Below, in pieces: positions 16,911 to 26,604 of a DNA stretch of 64,000 bases. Made by a program: the position numbers and the translations under genes. The notes beneath the pieces were generated by a model that saw only the letters and a program-made list of their open reading frames with translations, had not been told where the DNA came from and made no database searches. The stretch's first letter is position 1, and each line of letters opens with the position of its first letter. The stretch lies in assembly GCA_015520735.1 (NCBI GenBank), contig WAPN01000024.1, positions 1 to 64,000 on the forward strand, given 5' to 3'. The stretch comes from Desulfurococcales archaeon (GTDB lineage: Archaea > Thermoproteota > Thermoprotei_A > Sulfolobales > Desulfurococcaceae).

Positions 16911-17477
16911 TTATCTCTTCTTTTGACCATATGGAACCCTGCTTAGTGTATACTGCACTAGTAATTTGAACATTAGAGCTAATGATACTAATGCTGCCAC
17001 CATTCCTGGGATTGCTAGGATTGATAGCTTGTGTTCGCGACCATTAATGTATATGGTAATGTTTACAGTGCATTCCTGACCGGTAACTGATCCAATGGTC
17101 ATGACTGAGTCAAGCGATGATATGGGGTACTCGGCTCCTTTATAGTCATTAATCGTTAGCAATTTGCTCCTATTATAGACTACATCTGTCATTAGGATCT
17201 TTGCTGTGCCGTGTGAAGTTGGTGAAAACTTAATATATGATGTATTATCAATGATCAGAGAGGTATCCGTTATGTTTGTTAGCTGATAAATAGTATATAT
17301 TTTGCCAGGTGATAAATGAAAGTTTTCAAGAGTAACGATCTTTGTGTAGCTGAATGATATCATTGACGCAAAGCTCAGTCCTAGTGCAAGCATCATAAAT
17401 AGGAACATGAGTATCGCGTGCTTTATTAGTCTTCTTCTCTCATCATCAATGATTTTTGTCTTTTTTGAACCTGGCAT
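16911..17477 (-). CDS. Small membrane protein with external domain
   Basis: I do not recognise this 188-residue protein. A hydrophobic helix at about 20-44 and another at about 155-176 bracket a beta-rich, Asn/Thr/Ser-rich segment carrying several N-glycosylation sequons. The middle is therefore probably outside the cell. Both ends are basic. It is transcribed against the importer genes, in the gap between the ATPases and the binding protein. A surface role tied to the importer is possible from position alone. Confidence 0.65.
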   Translation of the reverse strand: MPGSKKTKIIDDERRRLIKHAILMFLFMMLALGLSFASMISFSYTKIVTLENFHLSPGKIYTIYQLTNITDTSLIIDNTSYIKFSPTSHGTAKILMTDVVYNRSKLLTINDYKGAEYPISSLDSVMTIGSVTGQECTVNITIYINGREHKLSILAIPGMVAALVSLALMFKLLVQYTLSRVPYGQKKR

Positions 17478-17613
17478 GGCTCTTCTCGCACCATTGCTTA
17501 TAATCTAATATCTAACTTAGGAATAACGAGCTTAAAGGTTAACAAATCTTTTATTTTTAATTCTCAAGTGTAAGACTATTAATGGTTAGGTTGTTTATTC
17601 AGTGGTGACTGTT

Positions 17614-18447
17614 TTGCCAGCAAGAAAAGAGCAATTGAAGAAAGAGTACAAGAAAACGATCGTTTTACTTGCGCTACTCGTTATAATCTTGTTCTCGATC
17701 CCCATCGTTTACGTATTAAATCCTGAATATAATACTCATATCAGGGTTGAACTAAAAACAAGGCCTATCGAGCAATTTGTGTATGTTCATCTGACAGGAA
17801 TTGATGTTTTGATGAAGCCACCGTTTTTATCTAATGAGACTCCTATAATGCTTAGGGTGATCATTTATCCGTACAACTCGACAAAGCCGATATATAATGT
17901 GACCCTGGCATTATTCAGATCCATAGTTGGTTTTAATCCGGCTATTGATCGTGTTCTCGTTCTTCCCATTGAACCTACTACTAAGGGTTATTCGATCAGA
18001 TTATGGGATAACTTTACGAAAATCTCTGTACCAGTGGCATATGTGTTTTATAATGGTCCTAGATTTCACACTTATCAGGGATCCAGCTTCTATAAAGCTA
18101 GTCTTATTGTTGCTCTAGTAAATAAGGGGCTTGTGATCGAGAAAATAGGTGATCCGGGCCTCGATATATATTATAATTTGACATATACTGATGGCACCAA
18201 TTATGTAGGCCATATAGCGATCGGGCCCGGAGACAATAATGTAACACTACCAAATACTAGAGAATATCTACGTGTCTCGCTAACAGCTTATCATTTATTC
18301 TTCGTATTTGCATCGAAGCTTGTAGGCAATGAATTAGTTATAGATGCTAGATCAAATTGGGCTTTATTGTTAACCGTCTCGATACTTATATTAATTGGAA
18401 TATATCTGATGTATCGTAAATATCGTAAGTTGTCGCATAGACTGTAA
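17614..18447 (+). CDS. Membrane-anchored surface protein of unknown function
   Basis: This protein has an N-terminal hydrophobic helix (about residues 17-37) and a C-terminal one (about 250-270). The region between is beta-rich and carries many N-x-S/T sequons, so it should lie outside the cell. I do not recognise it. The start is the TTG at 17614, six bases after GGTG; GTG codons at 17602 and 17605 are in frame upstream. It has the same two-helix plan as the minus-strand gene next to it. It lies between the ATPases and the substrate-binding protein of the importer. Confidence 0.68.
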   Translation: MPARKEQLKKEYKKTIVLLALLVIILFSIPIVYVLNPEYNTHIRVELKTRPIEQFVYVHLTGIDVLMKPPFLSNETPIMLRVIIYPYNSTKPIYNVTLALFRSIVGFNPAIDRVLVLPIEPTTKGYSIRLWDNFTKISVPVAYVFYNGPRFHTYQGSSFYKASLIVALVNKGLVIEKIGDPGLDIYYNLTYTDGTNYVGHIAIGPGDNNVTLPNTREYLRVSLTAYHLFFVFASKLVGNELVIDARSNWALLLTVSILILIGIYLMYRKYRKLSHRL

Positions 18448-18545
18448 GACAATAATTGAATATTTGCACCAATCTTTCTTAACTAATCCCACTATCATAA
18501 GCAAGAATATATAGATTCTATATACACAGACATGCAATGGATAAG

Positions 18546-18555
18546 CTTTTTATAG
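18546..18555 (+). promoter_or_regulatory. TATA box of the substrate-binding protein gene
   Basis: CTTTTTATAG lies about 50 bases before the ATG at 18605. The ribosome-binding site GGGGTG is at the end of the leader. It gives the binding protein its own promoter, separate from the ATPase pair. Confidence 0.5.
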
Positions 18556-18604
18556 CCACATGAAAAACACTATAGAGTGGAACCCGATTAGGGGTGTGTA
18601 ACTT

Positions 18605-21562
18605 ATGAAAAGACTCCTAGGTATAGTTCTACTAGCTGTTATACTCCTAGCATATGGAGCCTCTCTCTCATTCGCATTGCAGGCTCAGGCAATTCAGCAG
18701 AACGAAAAAGGACCTGCTGCTAATGAGTTAATATACTCGGCTCTGCCCACTGATCAGGTGCCCTACGCTATAGGGAAGTCTATCGATGTCTATCTATTCG
18801 GTCTGCGTCCACAGCAGGCGACACAGTTGCCCGCCGATGTTAAACTACTGACTCCGCCTAGCGGTATAGTTGATTTTCTACTTAATCCGGCTCCAGTGTA
18901 TACAAAGACCTACAACGGAACATACACTGCTGAGCAGATCGCTAAGATGGAGAACGTGCCGGTAGGTGCAATAGTCTACGTTAACCACACTAACGGTAAG
19001 ACCTATGTCGAGTTCGGTGCCTATCCTGGCAAGGGCATCAATCCATTCGCATTTAGAAAGGTTAGATTCGCTGTCAACTACTTGATCGATAGAAAATACA
19101 TCATTCAAAACATCTACCGCAATTATGCTGCCCCAATGTATACATTCCTGTCAATATATGACCCAACCTACACAATAATCGCCGACATTGTAGCAGAGTA
19201 CCAGTTCACGTATAACCCGACATTAGCAGCCAAGATGATAAGCCAGGCACTAACAGCGGCTGGAGCAAAGCTGGTTAATGGTAAGTGGTACTATGACGGC
19301 AAACCTGTAGTTATAAAGTTCGTCATCAGAACCGAGGACGAGAGAAAAGAGATTGGTGACATGCTAGCCAACGCACTAGTAGCGGTAGGCTTCACCGTGG
19401 ACAGAATGTATATGACTTTCGGTCAGGCAATCAGGACAGTATACTTCACCAATCCTGCGGACCTCAAGTGGCAAATCTACACCGAAGGATGGGGCAAGGG
19501 CGGTATGGACAAGTGGGACTCAGTAACAATCTGTCAGTTCGGCGCACCATGGTTCGGTTGGCTACCGGGTCTACAGAACCCTGCATGGTGGAACTACCAT
19601 AACAAAACAATTGATGAATTAACCAAGAAGATATTCAACGGCCAGTTCACCAGCAAGCAGGAGTACATCTGGCTATATAGGAACGCGACCATCCTTATAA
19701 TTCATGACTCAGTACGTGTATGGGTGGCAACCAGATTAGAGCTACAGCCATACGCCAGCTACGTGACTGGAATAACTGATGACCTAGGAAGCGGCCTAAG
19801 AAGCCCATTCAACCTACGAACCATGGACACACCCAATGGAGTAGTACGTGTAGGGCATCTACACGTATGGACGCCTAGCAGTATCTGGAACGACTGGGGC
19901 GGCTTCCAGGACGTATACAGCGTAGACATAATGAGAGCAACCACCGATCCATCAGACTGGAGGAACCCGTTCAATGGTGAGCCAATACCGTTCAGAGTAT
20001 CATGGACAGTCCAGACAGCAGGGCCTAAAGGCTCAATAACCGTGCCGAGCAATGCAGTGATCTGGGACGCCAATAAGGAGAAGTGGGTACCAGTCGGTAG
20101 CGGTGTGACTGCCAAGAGCAAGGTAACCTTTGACTTCAGCAAGCTACTGGGTAGCAAGTGGCATGACGGCACGACGATAACTTGGGCCGACATAGTTGGC
20201 TACCTAGCGCTGTTGTTCGACATAGCGTACAACCCGACAAAGAGCAGCCTAGAGAGCAGTATATCAGGCCCACTAAAGTTCAGCTTACAGCCGATCAAGG
20301 GCTACGTATTCCACTGGGACACTGGCAAGGTAGACGTGTACCTAGACTACTGGCACTTCGACCCCAACTACATTGCTGACTACGCTATCTTCAGCCCGTC
20401 TGTACCAATTGAGCTTGACATACTAGAGTTCTACCTAGCATTCGACCTCAAGACCTATGCCCTAAGCAGTGATAGAAGCGAAGCACAGGGTATACCGGTC
20501 ATCGACCTAGTAGTCCCATCAGTAGTACAGGACGTCAAGAAAGCCGCTGAGGACCTAATCGCTAAAGGCGCAATACCATCAGACTACAAGAACATATTCG
20601 ATGTAAACGGTAAGATACTAATGACCGATCAGGAGTTCGTACAGAGGCTCAAGAACCTAGTAAACTGGATCAATGAACATGGCAACGCATGGGTAAGCGA
20701 CGGGCCATTCTACCTAGACAACTTCAACAAGGACGCACAAACAGCAACCCTAAAGGCCTTCAGAGACCCAACATATCCATTCACTCCAAGCACTTGGTAC
20801 TTCGGTACACCGGTATTCACCAAGATACTGAGCATTAACCCGAGACCGATCATTGTCGGCGAGCCCTACGTGACCTTCGTATCAGTGACCGGGCAGGGAA
20901 CACTTCATGCTAAGTACCTATTAATCGACACCACAACCAATAAGGTCATCTATACAGGCGATGCAATACCATCTGGAGCAGGCCAGTTCAAGATCGAGAT
21001 ACCAGCCGACGTTACTAAGACCCTGCAGCCATACTACACCTACGAGCTACTAGTCATTGCGTACAGCGACCAGGTAGCATTACCTGCAGTCTCATCAATA
21101 CAGGTAACATCACTGCCAGCCACCCAGAAACAGCTATCACAGATGCAGCAGCAGATAGGTAACCTACAGACACAGCTAACCAACCTACAGGGCCAGATGC
21201 AGAAGCAGATAGAGGCGCTAAGGACACAGCTAGCACAGCAGCTCGGTGCTCAGGTCTCGCAGGCATTCAACAAGCTATCTTCATCAATGCAGAACTTCAC
21301 TGTCACCATGCAGCAGTCTATCTCAAAGCTCGCTGCGACACTGTCACAATCACTAGGGCAGGTCAACAATAAGATATCGGCACTCGAAGGAACAATATCA
21401 TCGCTACAAGCAAGCATTAACAGCCTCAAGTCGACATCAGAGTCAACATCATCAGATGTAAGCAGTCTCAAGGGAACAGTTGGGACACTGCAGATACTTA
21501 GCATTATAATATTGATACTAGTGATCATAAGCATAATCGTGGCCTTTGTCAGGAAACACTAA
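18605..21562 (+). CDS. Peptide-type substrate-binding protein with coiled-coil stalk and membrane anchor
   Basis: A signal peptide (about 1-25) is followed by a family 5 solute-binding domain through about residue 760 (FRKVRFAVNYLIDRKYI, then KWHDGTTITWADIVGY and SDGPFYLDNF). It continues with an Ig-like beta segment of about 70 residues, then a Gln/Ser-rich coiled coil (about 835-950; repeats such as LQTQLTNLQGQM) and a C-terminal transmembrane helix with a KH tail. The ligand-binding part is thus held off the membrane on a stalk. At 985 residues it is far longer than bacterial homologues. The ATG follows GGGGTGTG. It captures peptides or related solutes for the permeases encoded next. Confidence 0.92.
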   Translation: MKRLLGIVLLAVILLAYGASLSFALQAQAIQQNEKGPAANELIYSALPTDQVPYAIGKSIDVYLFGLRPQQATQLPADVKLLTPPSGIVDFLLNPAPVYTKTYNGTYTAEQIAKMENVPVGAIVYVNHTNGKTYVEFGAYPGKGINPFAFRKVRFAVNYLIDRKYIIQNIYRNYAAPMYTFLSIYDPTYTIIADIVAEYQFTYNPTLAAKMISQALTAAGAKLVNGKWYYDGKPVVIKFVIRTEDERKEIGDMLANALVAVGFTVDRMYMTFGQAIRTVYFTNPADLKWQIYTEGWGKGGMDKWDSVTICQFGAPWFGWLPGLQNPAWWNYHNKTIDELTKKIFNGQFTSKQEYIWLYRNATILIIHDSVRVWVATRLELQPYASYVTGITDDLGSGLRSPFNLRTMDTPNGVVRVGHLHVWTPSSIWNDWGGFQDVYSVDIMRATTDPSDWRNPFNGEPIPFRVSWTVQTAGPKGSITVPSNAVIWDANKEKWVPVGSGVTAKSKVTFDFSKLLGSKWHDGTTITWADIVGYLALLFDIAYNPTKSSLESSISGPLKFSLQPIKGYVFHWDTGKVDVYLDYWHFDPNYIADYAIFSPSVPIELDILEFYLAFDLKTYALSSDRSEAQGIPVIDLVVPSVVQDVKKAAEDLIAKGAIPSDYKNIFDVNGKILMTDQEFVQRLKNLVNWINEHGNAWVSDGPFYLDNFNKDAQTATLKAFRDPTYPFTPSTWYFGTPVFTKILSINPRPIIVGEPYVTFVSVTGQGTLHAKYLLIDTTTNKVIYTGDAIPSGAGQFKIEIPADVTKTLQPYYTYELLVIAYSDQVALPAVSSIQVTSLPATQKQLSQMQQQIGNLQTQLTNLQGQMQKQIEALRTQLAQQLGAQVSQAFNKLSSSMQNFTVTMQQSISKLAATLSQSLGQVNNKISALEGTISSLQASINSLKSTSESTSSDVSSLKGTVGTLQILSIIILILVIISIIVAFVRKH

Positions 21563-21573
21563 AATACCCACCC

Positions 21574-21579
21574 TTTTTT
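21574..21579 (+). terminator. Poly-T terminator after the binding protein gene
   Basis: A run of six T shortly after the stop codon, with further T clusters to about 21597 and no hairpin, fits archaeal T-run termination. It could make the binding protein mRNA more abundant than the permease message. Confidence 0.4.
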
Positions 21580-21775
21580 CTAAAGTACCTTTCTTTAACC
21601 CAATACTTTATACGGTATTTGATTCCTTGTTCAACAACCCTTACTGGAAGTCTGATAAGTTTTTATATTAAAAATAGAATTGAATAAGCATTGGATATTG
21701 TCTCTTTCAGTATCAGCAAGAAATTAATCCATTGAAAAACCTACACTATAAATGGCCCTGGAGGTGCAGTAGAGC

Positions 21776-23434
21776 TTGGCAGGCGTGGGCGTTATACTTG
21801 CTAGAAGAGCAGTAGCACTCACTGTTGCGCTCATCATCATAGTTTTCCTCACAGGAATAATCATGGAGGCAACTGGTTATGCTGAAGCAGTATGGAAAGC
21901 AATTATCAACGCTAAGGTGGACGCATATACAAAAGCTCTAATGCTAAAAGCTCGTGGAGGCATGTATTGTCAACCTTTAGGTGAAGAGATATCCGCAAGC
22001 ACCACAAACTTCGAGGCGATCAATAGTTCGTCGTACAAAACAGTTATGACCGTTGATCTTTCATCACCATCGCTTAATTATAAAACCATACATAACCCGC
22101 CTGGTCTACCAGAGATCACTCTGGTAAATTTGACCGTATATAAAGTAAATAACGAGTTCTATGCACCCAAGATTATTGTTATCGCTGTTAGACCAGATGG
22201 CTTAAAAGTCCCACTGTACGAGGGCTCTCCCACGATCTCTAATGCGACACAAGTGAATGGCCAATTGGTATCGATTGTCCCGATCAAGCTTAAGATAAGC
22301 AGTTCCTACGTTGCAGAACAGCTCACAAAGATATTGTCAACCAGATATCCCAGCATAAATGTGACAGCAAGCCAGGTGACAACATACCTTTACGGCGAGC
22401 CCTATAAGAACGGTACTAGTATATCGTTAAAACCGTTGATTGGCAAATATGATTTCGTCATAGACTTCATCTATCCAGCGAACATTACAGTCAGTAAGCC
22501 GGTCGACGAGGTAGCCATAAGAATACCTCCACCGCAGAACTGCATAATGATCTCACAGCTCATATCACAGTATCGTGCGAAACTTGAAGAACTATATGGA
22601 TTAAATAAGCCATGGTATGATAGAGTACTACCACTAGTATGGAGAACACTTACCTTCAATCTAGGCGAGACAAAACAGCCCACAGTAACCGGTGTTGCTG
22701 GTCTTCCAGCTCCAGCTCCAGTGTCTGCTGTAATACTCGCCTGTCTCCCGAGAACAATAGTGATGCTTACAATTGCAGAAATAATATGTTTTGCAATAGC
22801 AATACCCCTTGCGCCGAAAATAGCATATCACTATGGCACGCTTATCGATAGATTAGTCGTTAGCTACGCCGCATTGTTCAACGCCATACCAGTGTGGTGG
22901 TTAGGTATGGTATTCATATTGTTGTTTGCCTATATGATACCGATATTCCCGCCTCAGGCAATGCCGATAATTGATCATATTAACCACTTCCTCCAAAACC
23001 CACCATATCACCTAGCAATGATCACATATTACGCGGCACTACCGATCATCACTATCGTAATAACATTCCTAGGCTCATGGCTATACAGCGTAAGAGCAGT
23101 AGTACTAAGAATTGTCCGTGAAGACTACGTAATGGTAGCTAAAGCAAAGGGGCTGCCCGAACGCGACATTATCAAGAAATACATTGTAAGAGTAGCTGCA
23201 CCACCAATAGTGACATACGTAATACTAGCTCTGGCAGGCTCTCTGGGAGGAATGATAATTACAGAGTCTGTCTTTAACTATCCAGGAATGGGTTCACTCT
23301 ACTATGCAGCAATACAGGCTGGTGATGTACCAACAATACTTGGTCTAACCTATGTCTTGACCCTCGTCTATATTATCGCTAGGTTCGTCCTCGAAGTACT
23401 ATACATATACCTAGACCCGAGGGTGAGATACTAA
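21776..23434 (+). CDS. ABC importer permease (DppB-type) with large external insertion
   Basis: The C-terminal 240 residues form the permease core with five or six helices and the ATPase-contacting EAA loop (VAKAKGLPERDIIKKY). One helix lies near the N-terminus (about 10-32). Between them is a soluble insertion of about 260 residues rich in Asn, Ser and Thr, which should be extracellular. Bacterial DppB is about 340 residues, so this 552-residue form carries an extra external domain. The start is the TTG at 21776, nine bases after GGAGGTG. Its stop overlaps the next start (TAATG). Confidence 0.93.
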   Translation: MAGVGVILARRAVALTVALIIIVFLTGIIMEATGYAEAVWKAIINAKVDAYTKALMLKARGGMYCQPLGEEISASTTNFEAINSSSYKTVMTVDLSSPSLNYKTIHNPPGLPEITLVNLTVYKVNNEFYAPKIIVIAVRPDGLKVPLYEGSPTISNATQVNGQLVSIVPIKLKISSSYVAEQLTKILSTRYPSINVTASQVTTYLYGEPYKNGTSISLKPLIGKYDFVIDFIYPANITVSKPVDEVAIRIPPPQNCIMISQLISQYRAKLEELYGLNKPWYDRVLPLVWRTLTFNLGETKQPTVTGVAGLPAPAPVSAVILACLPRTIVMLTIAEIICFAIAIPLAPKIAYHYGTLIDRLVVSYAALFNAIPVWWLGMVFILLFAYMIPIFPPQAMPIIDHINHFLQNPPYHLAMITYYAALPIITIVITFLGSWLYSVRAVVLRIVREDYVMVAKAKGLPERDIIKKYIVRVAAPPIVTYVILALAGSLGGMIITESVFNYPGMGSLYYAAIQAGDVPTILGLTYVLTLVYIIARFVLEVLYIYLDPRVRY

Positions 23435-25014
23435 TGAGCAAGAAGTCTGGCATGGAAAAAGTATCAAAAAGGCTCGGGCTTACCGCTCTCAAAGAAGGGT
23501 TCAAGGAAGTATGGAGGTACGGTACGGGTAAAATAGGGATCGTGATGCTTGTCGTACTAGTATCAATTGCCATCTCAGCGGTAATAGTTTTACCTCCCAA
23601 CTTCCCCTCATTATGGAACAACATTAAGGCATGGCAAGAGAACCCCAAGCTAGTACCCCCTGCCTGGGTGTCCTACCTAGGCGTTCCCGCAATACAGCAG
23701 TTCGAGCAAACTATTCCGGGCTCTCAATATGCGGTGAATATGACGACGACACATTACTACACAGTGCCGGTACTGTACTATACGTTGAACTATAACCTGA
23801 ACAAGAAAGTATTCCCGACGGGATTGCTATTTGAGATACAGAAGATCAAGTTGTTGGATAGATATAGGGCATACAATATTACGAGTGGCGAGAGGTACAA
23901 GGTACCGACAATAATTATTACCATAACACGCCCTGACGGTATAAAAATGGTGCTCTACGACGGAACACCATCGATCCTCTATGAAAAAAACATAACGGGG
24001 GAAACATACATTTATGTAGATCATCCATTATATATATCACCGACAAATGTGATCAATGCCGATGAGGTCCAGAAGGCGTTCCAGAAAATCTATAATGTCA
24101 CCGTAAATCTTGCGGCAGGGATGGGCAATGTATATAAACTATCAAACGTAGTATTCGGCAAACCAGTTGCTAGGACGGGAGCTGCCAGTAACATTACATT
24201 TGTGCCACTCGAAGGAACATATACTGTGTCAATATACTTTGTAACACTACCGAACTTCCCCGTCGCACTGGCGACACCACCTGCGGGTAGTATCAAGGCA
24301 GTCATAAAGGGATCAGTGTATGGTGTCATGGGCACAGACACGTATGGTAGGGACTTAGCACTAGGACTTTACTTCGGATTCCCGGTAGCGCTATCGATAG
24401 GTCTTGTAGTAGCGTTCCTCGACACTGTGATCGGTGTGATCGTCGGTGCGATCAGTGGATATTACGGCGGCCTAGTTGACGAGTTCATACAGAGGACTGT
24501 TGACGTACTGGGTAACATACCATTGCTACCTATACTTATAATCATTGGTGAGATCGCTAGACAGCTTTACCCGAACAACCCCGTGCTCGTTATCTGGATA
24601 ATACTGTTGACAATAGTTATATTCTCGTGGGGAGGACTAACGATCGTAATCAGGTCAATGACATTATCGATTAAAGGAGAACAATATGTTGAGGCTGCTA
24701 AATGTCTTGGCGCGAGCAACAAACGTATCATATTCTTACATATTATACCACAAGTAATACCCTACGCTGTGGCAAGCATGGTGTTCTCAGTACCAGCAGC
24801 AATACTGACAGTTGCTGGACTTGCTGTGCTAGGCATAATTAAGAACATGCCCTCATGGGGTACAATACTCGCAGATGCAAGGGCAAATGCTGCAATCACT
24901 GACTGGTGGTGGATAATACCGCCAGGTATACTCATAGCTATAACAAGCCTAACATTCGTATTAATAGGAATGGCTCTAGAGAGGATAGTAGAGCCAAGGC
25001 TAAGAACAAGGTGA
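23434..25014 (+). CDS. ABC importer permease (DppC-type) with large external insertion
   Basis: The partner permease has the EAA loop EQYVEAAKCLGASNKR and six helices, one N-terminal (about 30-52) and the rest after residue 300. About 240 residues between helix 1 and the core form a soluble insertion, matching the design of its partner. The segment before the core (MGTDTYGRDLALGLYFG) is the conserved DppC entry motif. At 526 residues it is nearly twice the bacterial size. The ATG overlaps the stop of the upstream permease, so the two are translationally coupled. Confidence 0.93.
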   Translation: MSKKSGMEKVSKRLGLTALKEGFKEVWRYGTGKIGIVMLVVLVSIAISAVIVLPPNFPSLWNNIKAWQENPKLVPPAWVSYLGVPAIQQFEQTIPGSQYAVNMTTTHYYTVPVLYYTLNYNLNKKVFPTGLLFEIQKIKLLDRYRAYNITSGERYKVPTIIITITRPDGIKMVLYDGTPSILYEKNITGETYIYVDHPLYISPTNVINADEVQKAFQKIYNVTVNLAAGMGNVYKLSNVVFGKPVARTGAASNITFVPLEGTYTVSIYFVTLPNFPVALATPPAGSIKAVIKGSVYGVMGTDTYGRDLALGLYFGFPVALSIGLVVAFLDTVIGVIVGAISGYYGGLVDEFIQRTVDVLGNIPLLPILIIIGEIARQLYPNNPVLVIWIILLTIVIFSWGGLTIVIRSMTLSIKGEQYVEAAKCLGASNKRIIFLHIIPQVIPYAVASMVFSVPAAILTVAGLAVLGIIKNMPSWGTILADARANAAITDWWWIIPPGILIAITSLTFVLIGMALERIVEPRLRTR

Positions 25015-25110
25015 AGATAAACATCTTTATTTTAGCCTTCAATCAAACATAGAAGCGATTTTTTACTAGCACAATAATATCCTAAGACTTGAATCAAGGG
25101 TGAAACCGTT

Positions 25111-26169
25111 TTGCGTCCGGAGACAAGCGTAGGTATAATTGGCTGGGGATCATATATTCCTCGTTGGCGCTTACCATTATCAGAGATCGCAAAACTATGG
25201 GGATTCGCCCCAGAAACACCACGAGGCCTAAACGTGGTTGAAAAAGCTGTAGCAGGGAGAGATGAAGACGCTGTAACCATGGGCTGGGAAGCAGCTCGCA
25301 ATGCCCTCCTAAGAGCAGGCATAGATCCGAAGGAGATAGGAGCTGTATGGTTTGGAACAGAATCCAAGCCATACGCAGTAAAACCCTCAGCCACAATTAT
25401 TGCTGAAGCCCTAGGAATAACACCAGATACCATGGCTACAGACCTTGAATTCGCCTGTAGAGCAGGGAGCGAGGCATTGAGAATAAGCATAGGAGCCGTC
25501 GCGTCTGGCCTAGTTAAATATGCTCTCGTTATTGGTAGCGATACAGCCCAAGCCAATCCAGGCGATATACTCGAATTCACAGCCTCATCAGCAGCTACAG
25601 CCCTCATAACGGGTCCTGCGAGAGAAGCAGCGGCAGTTTTCGAGGCAAGTTACACCTATGTCACTGATACCCCGGACTTCTGGCGCAGAGCGCATCAGCC
25701 CTACCCGTTGCACGGTGAGGGATTCACCGGCGAACCAGCATACTTCCACCATATAGTAAGCGCCGTTAAAGGCCTCTTAGAGCAGACAGGGCTCAAAGTC
25801 GATGATTTCGACTACGCAGTCTTTCACCAACCAAACGGTAAATACCCATTAGCCGTAGCAAAGAGGCTGGGATTCCCCAAAGAGAAGGTACTGCCAGGCC
25901 TAGTCACACCATACATTGGTAATAGTTACAACTCATCGGCACTAATAGGCCTATCGAGAGTCCTAGACATAGCGAAGCCTGGACAGAGAATATTGTTAGC
26001 ACCATTCGGAAGCGGAGCAGGTAGTGATGCATACAGCATCGTAGTAACCGATAAAATCATTGAGAAACAGGACAAGGCACCGAGAGTTGATGATTACCTT
26101 AATAGAAAATATTTGATCGATTACGCAACTTATGCAAAATTCAGAGGAATAATCACACGTATAAGGTGA
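25111..26169 (+). CDS. Hydroxymethylglutaryl-CoA synthase
   Basis: Condenses acetyl-CoA with acetoacetyl-CoA to HMG-CoA in the mevalonate route to archaeal lipids. It is a thiolase-fold enzyme with nucleophile Cys116 in [11 protein letters not shown], and the conserved His of FHQPNGKYP. Its 352 residues match the archaeal family. The start is the TTG at 25111, after GGGTGA. The DUF35 gene follows six bases later. In many archaea this enzyme forms a complex with acetoacetyl-CoA thiolase bridged by the DUF35 protein; no thiolase gene lies in this cluster. Confidence 0.95.
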   Translation: MRPETSVGIIGWGSYIPRWRLPLSEIAKLWGFAPETPRGLNVVEKAVAGRDEDAVTMGWEAARNALLRAGIDPKEIGAVWFGTESKPYAVKPSATIIAEALGITPDTMATDLEFACRAGSEALRISIGAVASGLVKYALVIGSDTAQANPGDILEFTASSAATALITGPAREAAAVFEASYTYVTDTPDFWRRAHQPYPLHGEGFTGEPAYFHHIVSAVKGLLEQTGLKVDDFDYAVFHQPNGKYPLAVAKRLGFPKEKVLPGLVTPYIGNSYNSSALIGLSRVLDIAKPGQRILLAPFGSGAGSDAYSIVVTDKIIEKQDKAPRVDDYLNRKYLIDYATYAKFRGIITRIR

Positions 26170-26175
26170 AAGCCC

Positions 26176-26604
26176 ATGAGGTTCTCAATCCCAAGGTACT
26201 GGAGGGAAAGACACAGCCACTACAGACTATACGCGAAGAAATGCTCTAAGTGCGGCCGAGTAAACTATCCGCCATCAAATATCTGCAGATACTGCGGCTC
26301 AACAGAACTCGAAGACTACTATCTTGACCGTGAGAAAGCCAAGATAATCTCCTGGACAATAATCTATCCAGCCCCAGAGGGCTTCGAAGAGCAGAGACCA
26401 AGGATCATAGCTTTACTAGAAACCCTAGAGACAAAAACCCGCATCATAGCGCCACTCACAGATATACTCCCGGAGGAGATAAAGGAAGGACTAATAGTAG
26501 AACCTGTCCTTAGAAGGATAAAAGAAGACAGAGAAGCCGGACTAATACACTATGCAATAGCTTATAGGCCGGTGATAGGATCAATTGGGACAAATAAGCA
26601 ATGA
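26176..26604 (+). CDS. DUF35 zinc-ribbon/OB-fold protein, partner of HMG-CoA synthase
   Basis: The N-terminal zinc ribbon has CSKCG near residue 23 and CRYCG near 38 (CX2C pairs). The OB-fold follows and carries the typical ending (IAYRPV). In archaea such a protein holds thiolase and HMG-CoA synthase together so that acetoacetyl-CoA passes directly between sites. Length is 142 residues. Its last 20 bases overlap the start of the HMG-CoA reductase-like gene, which makes that protein the likely partner in this operon. Confidence 0.9.
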   Translation: MRFSIPRYWRERHSHYRLYAKKCSKCGRVNYPPSNICRYCGSTELEDYYLDREKAKIISWTIIYPAPEGFEEQRPRIIALLETLETKTRIIAPLTDILPEEIKEGLIVEPVLRRIKEDREAGLIHYAIAYRPVIGSIGTNKQ

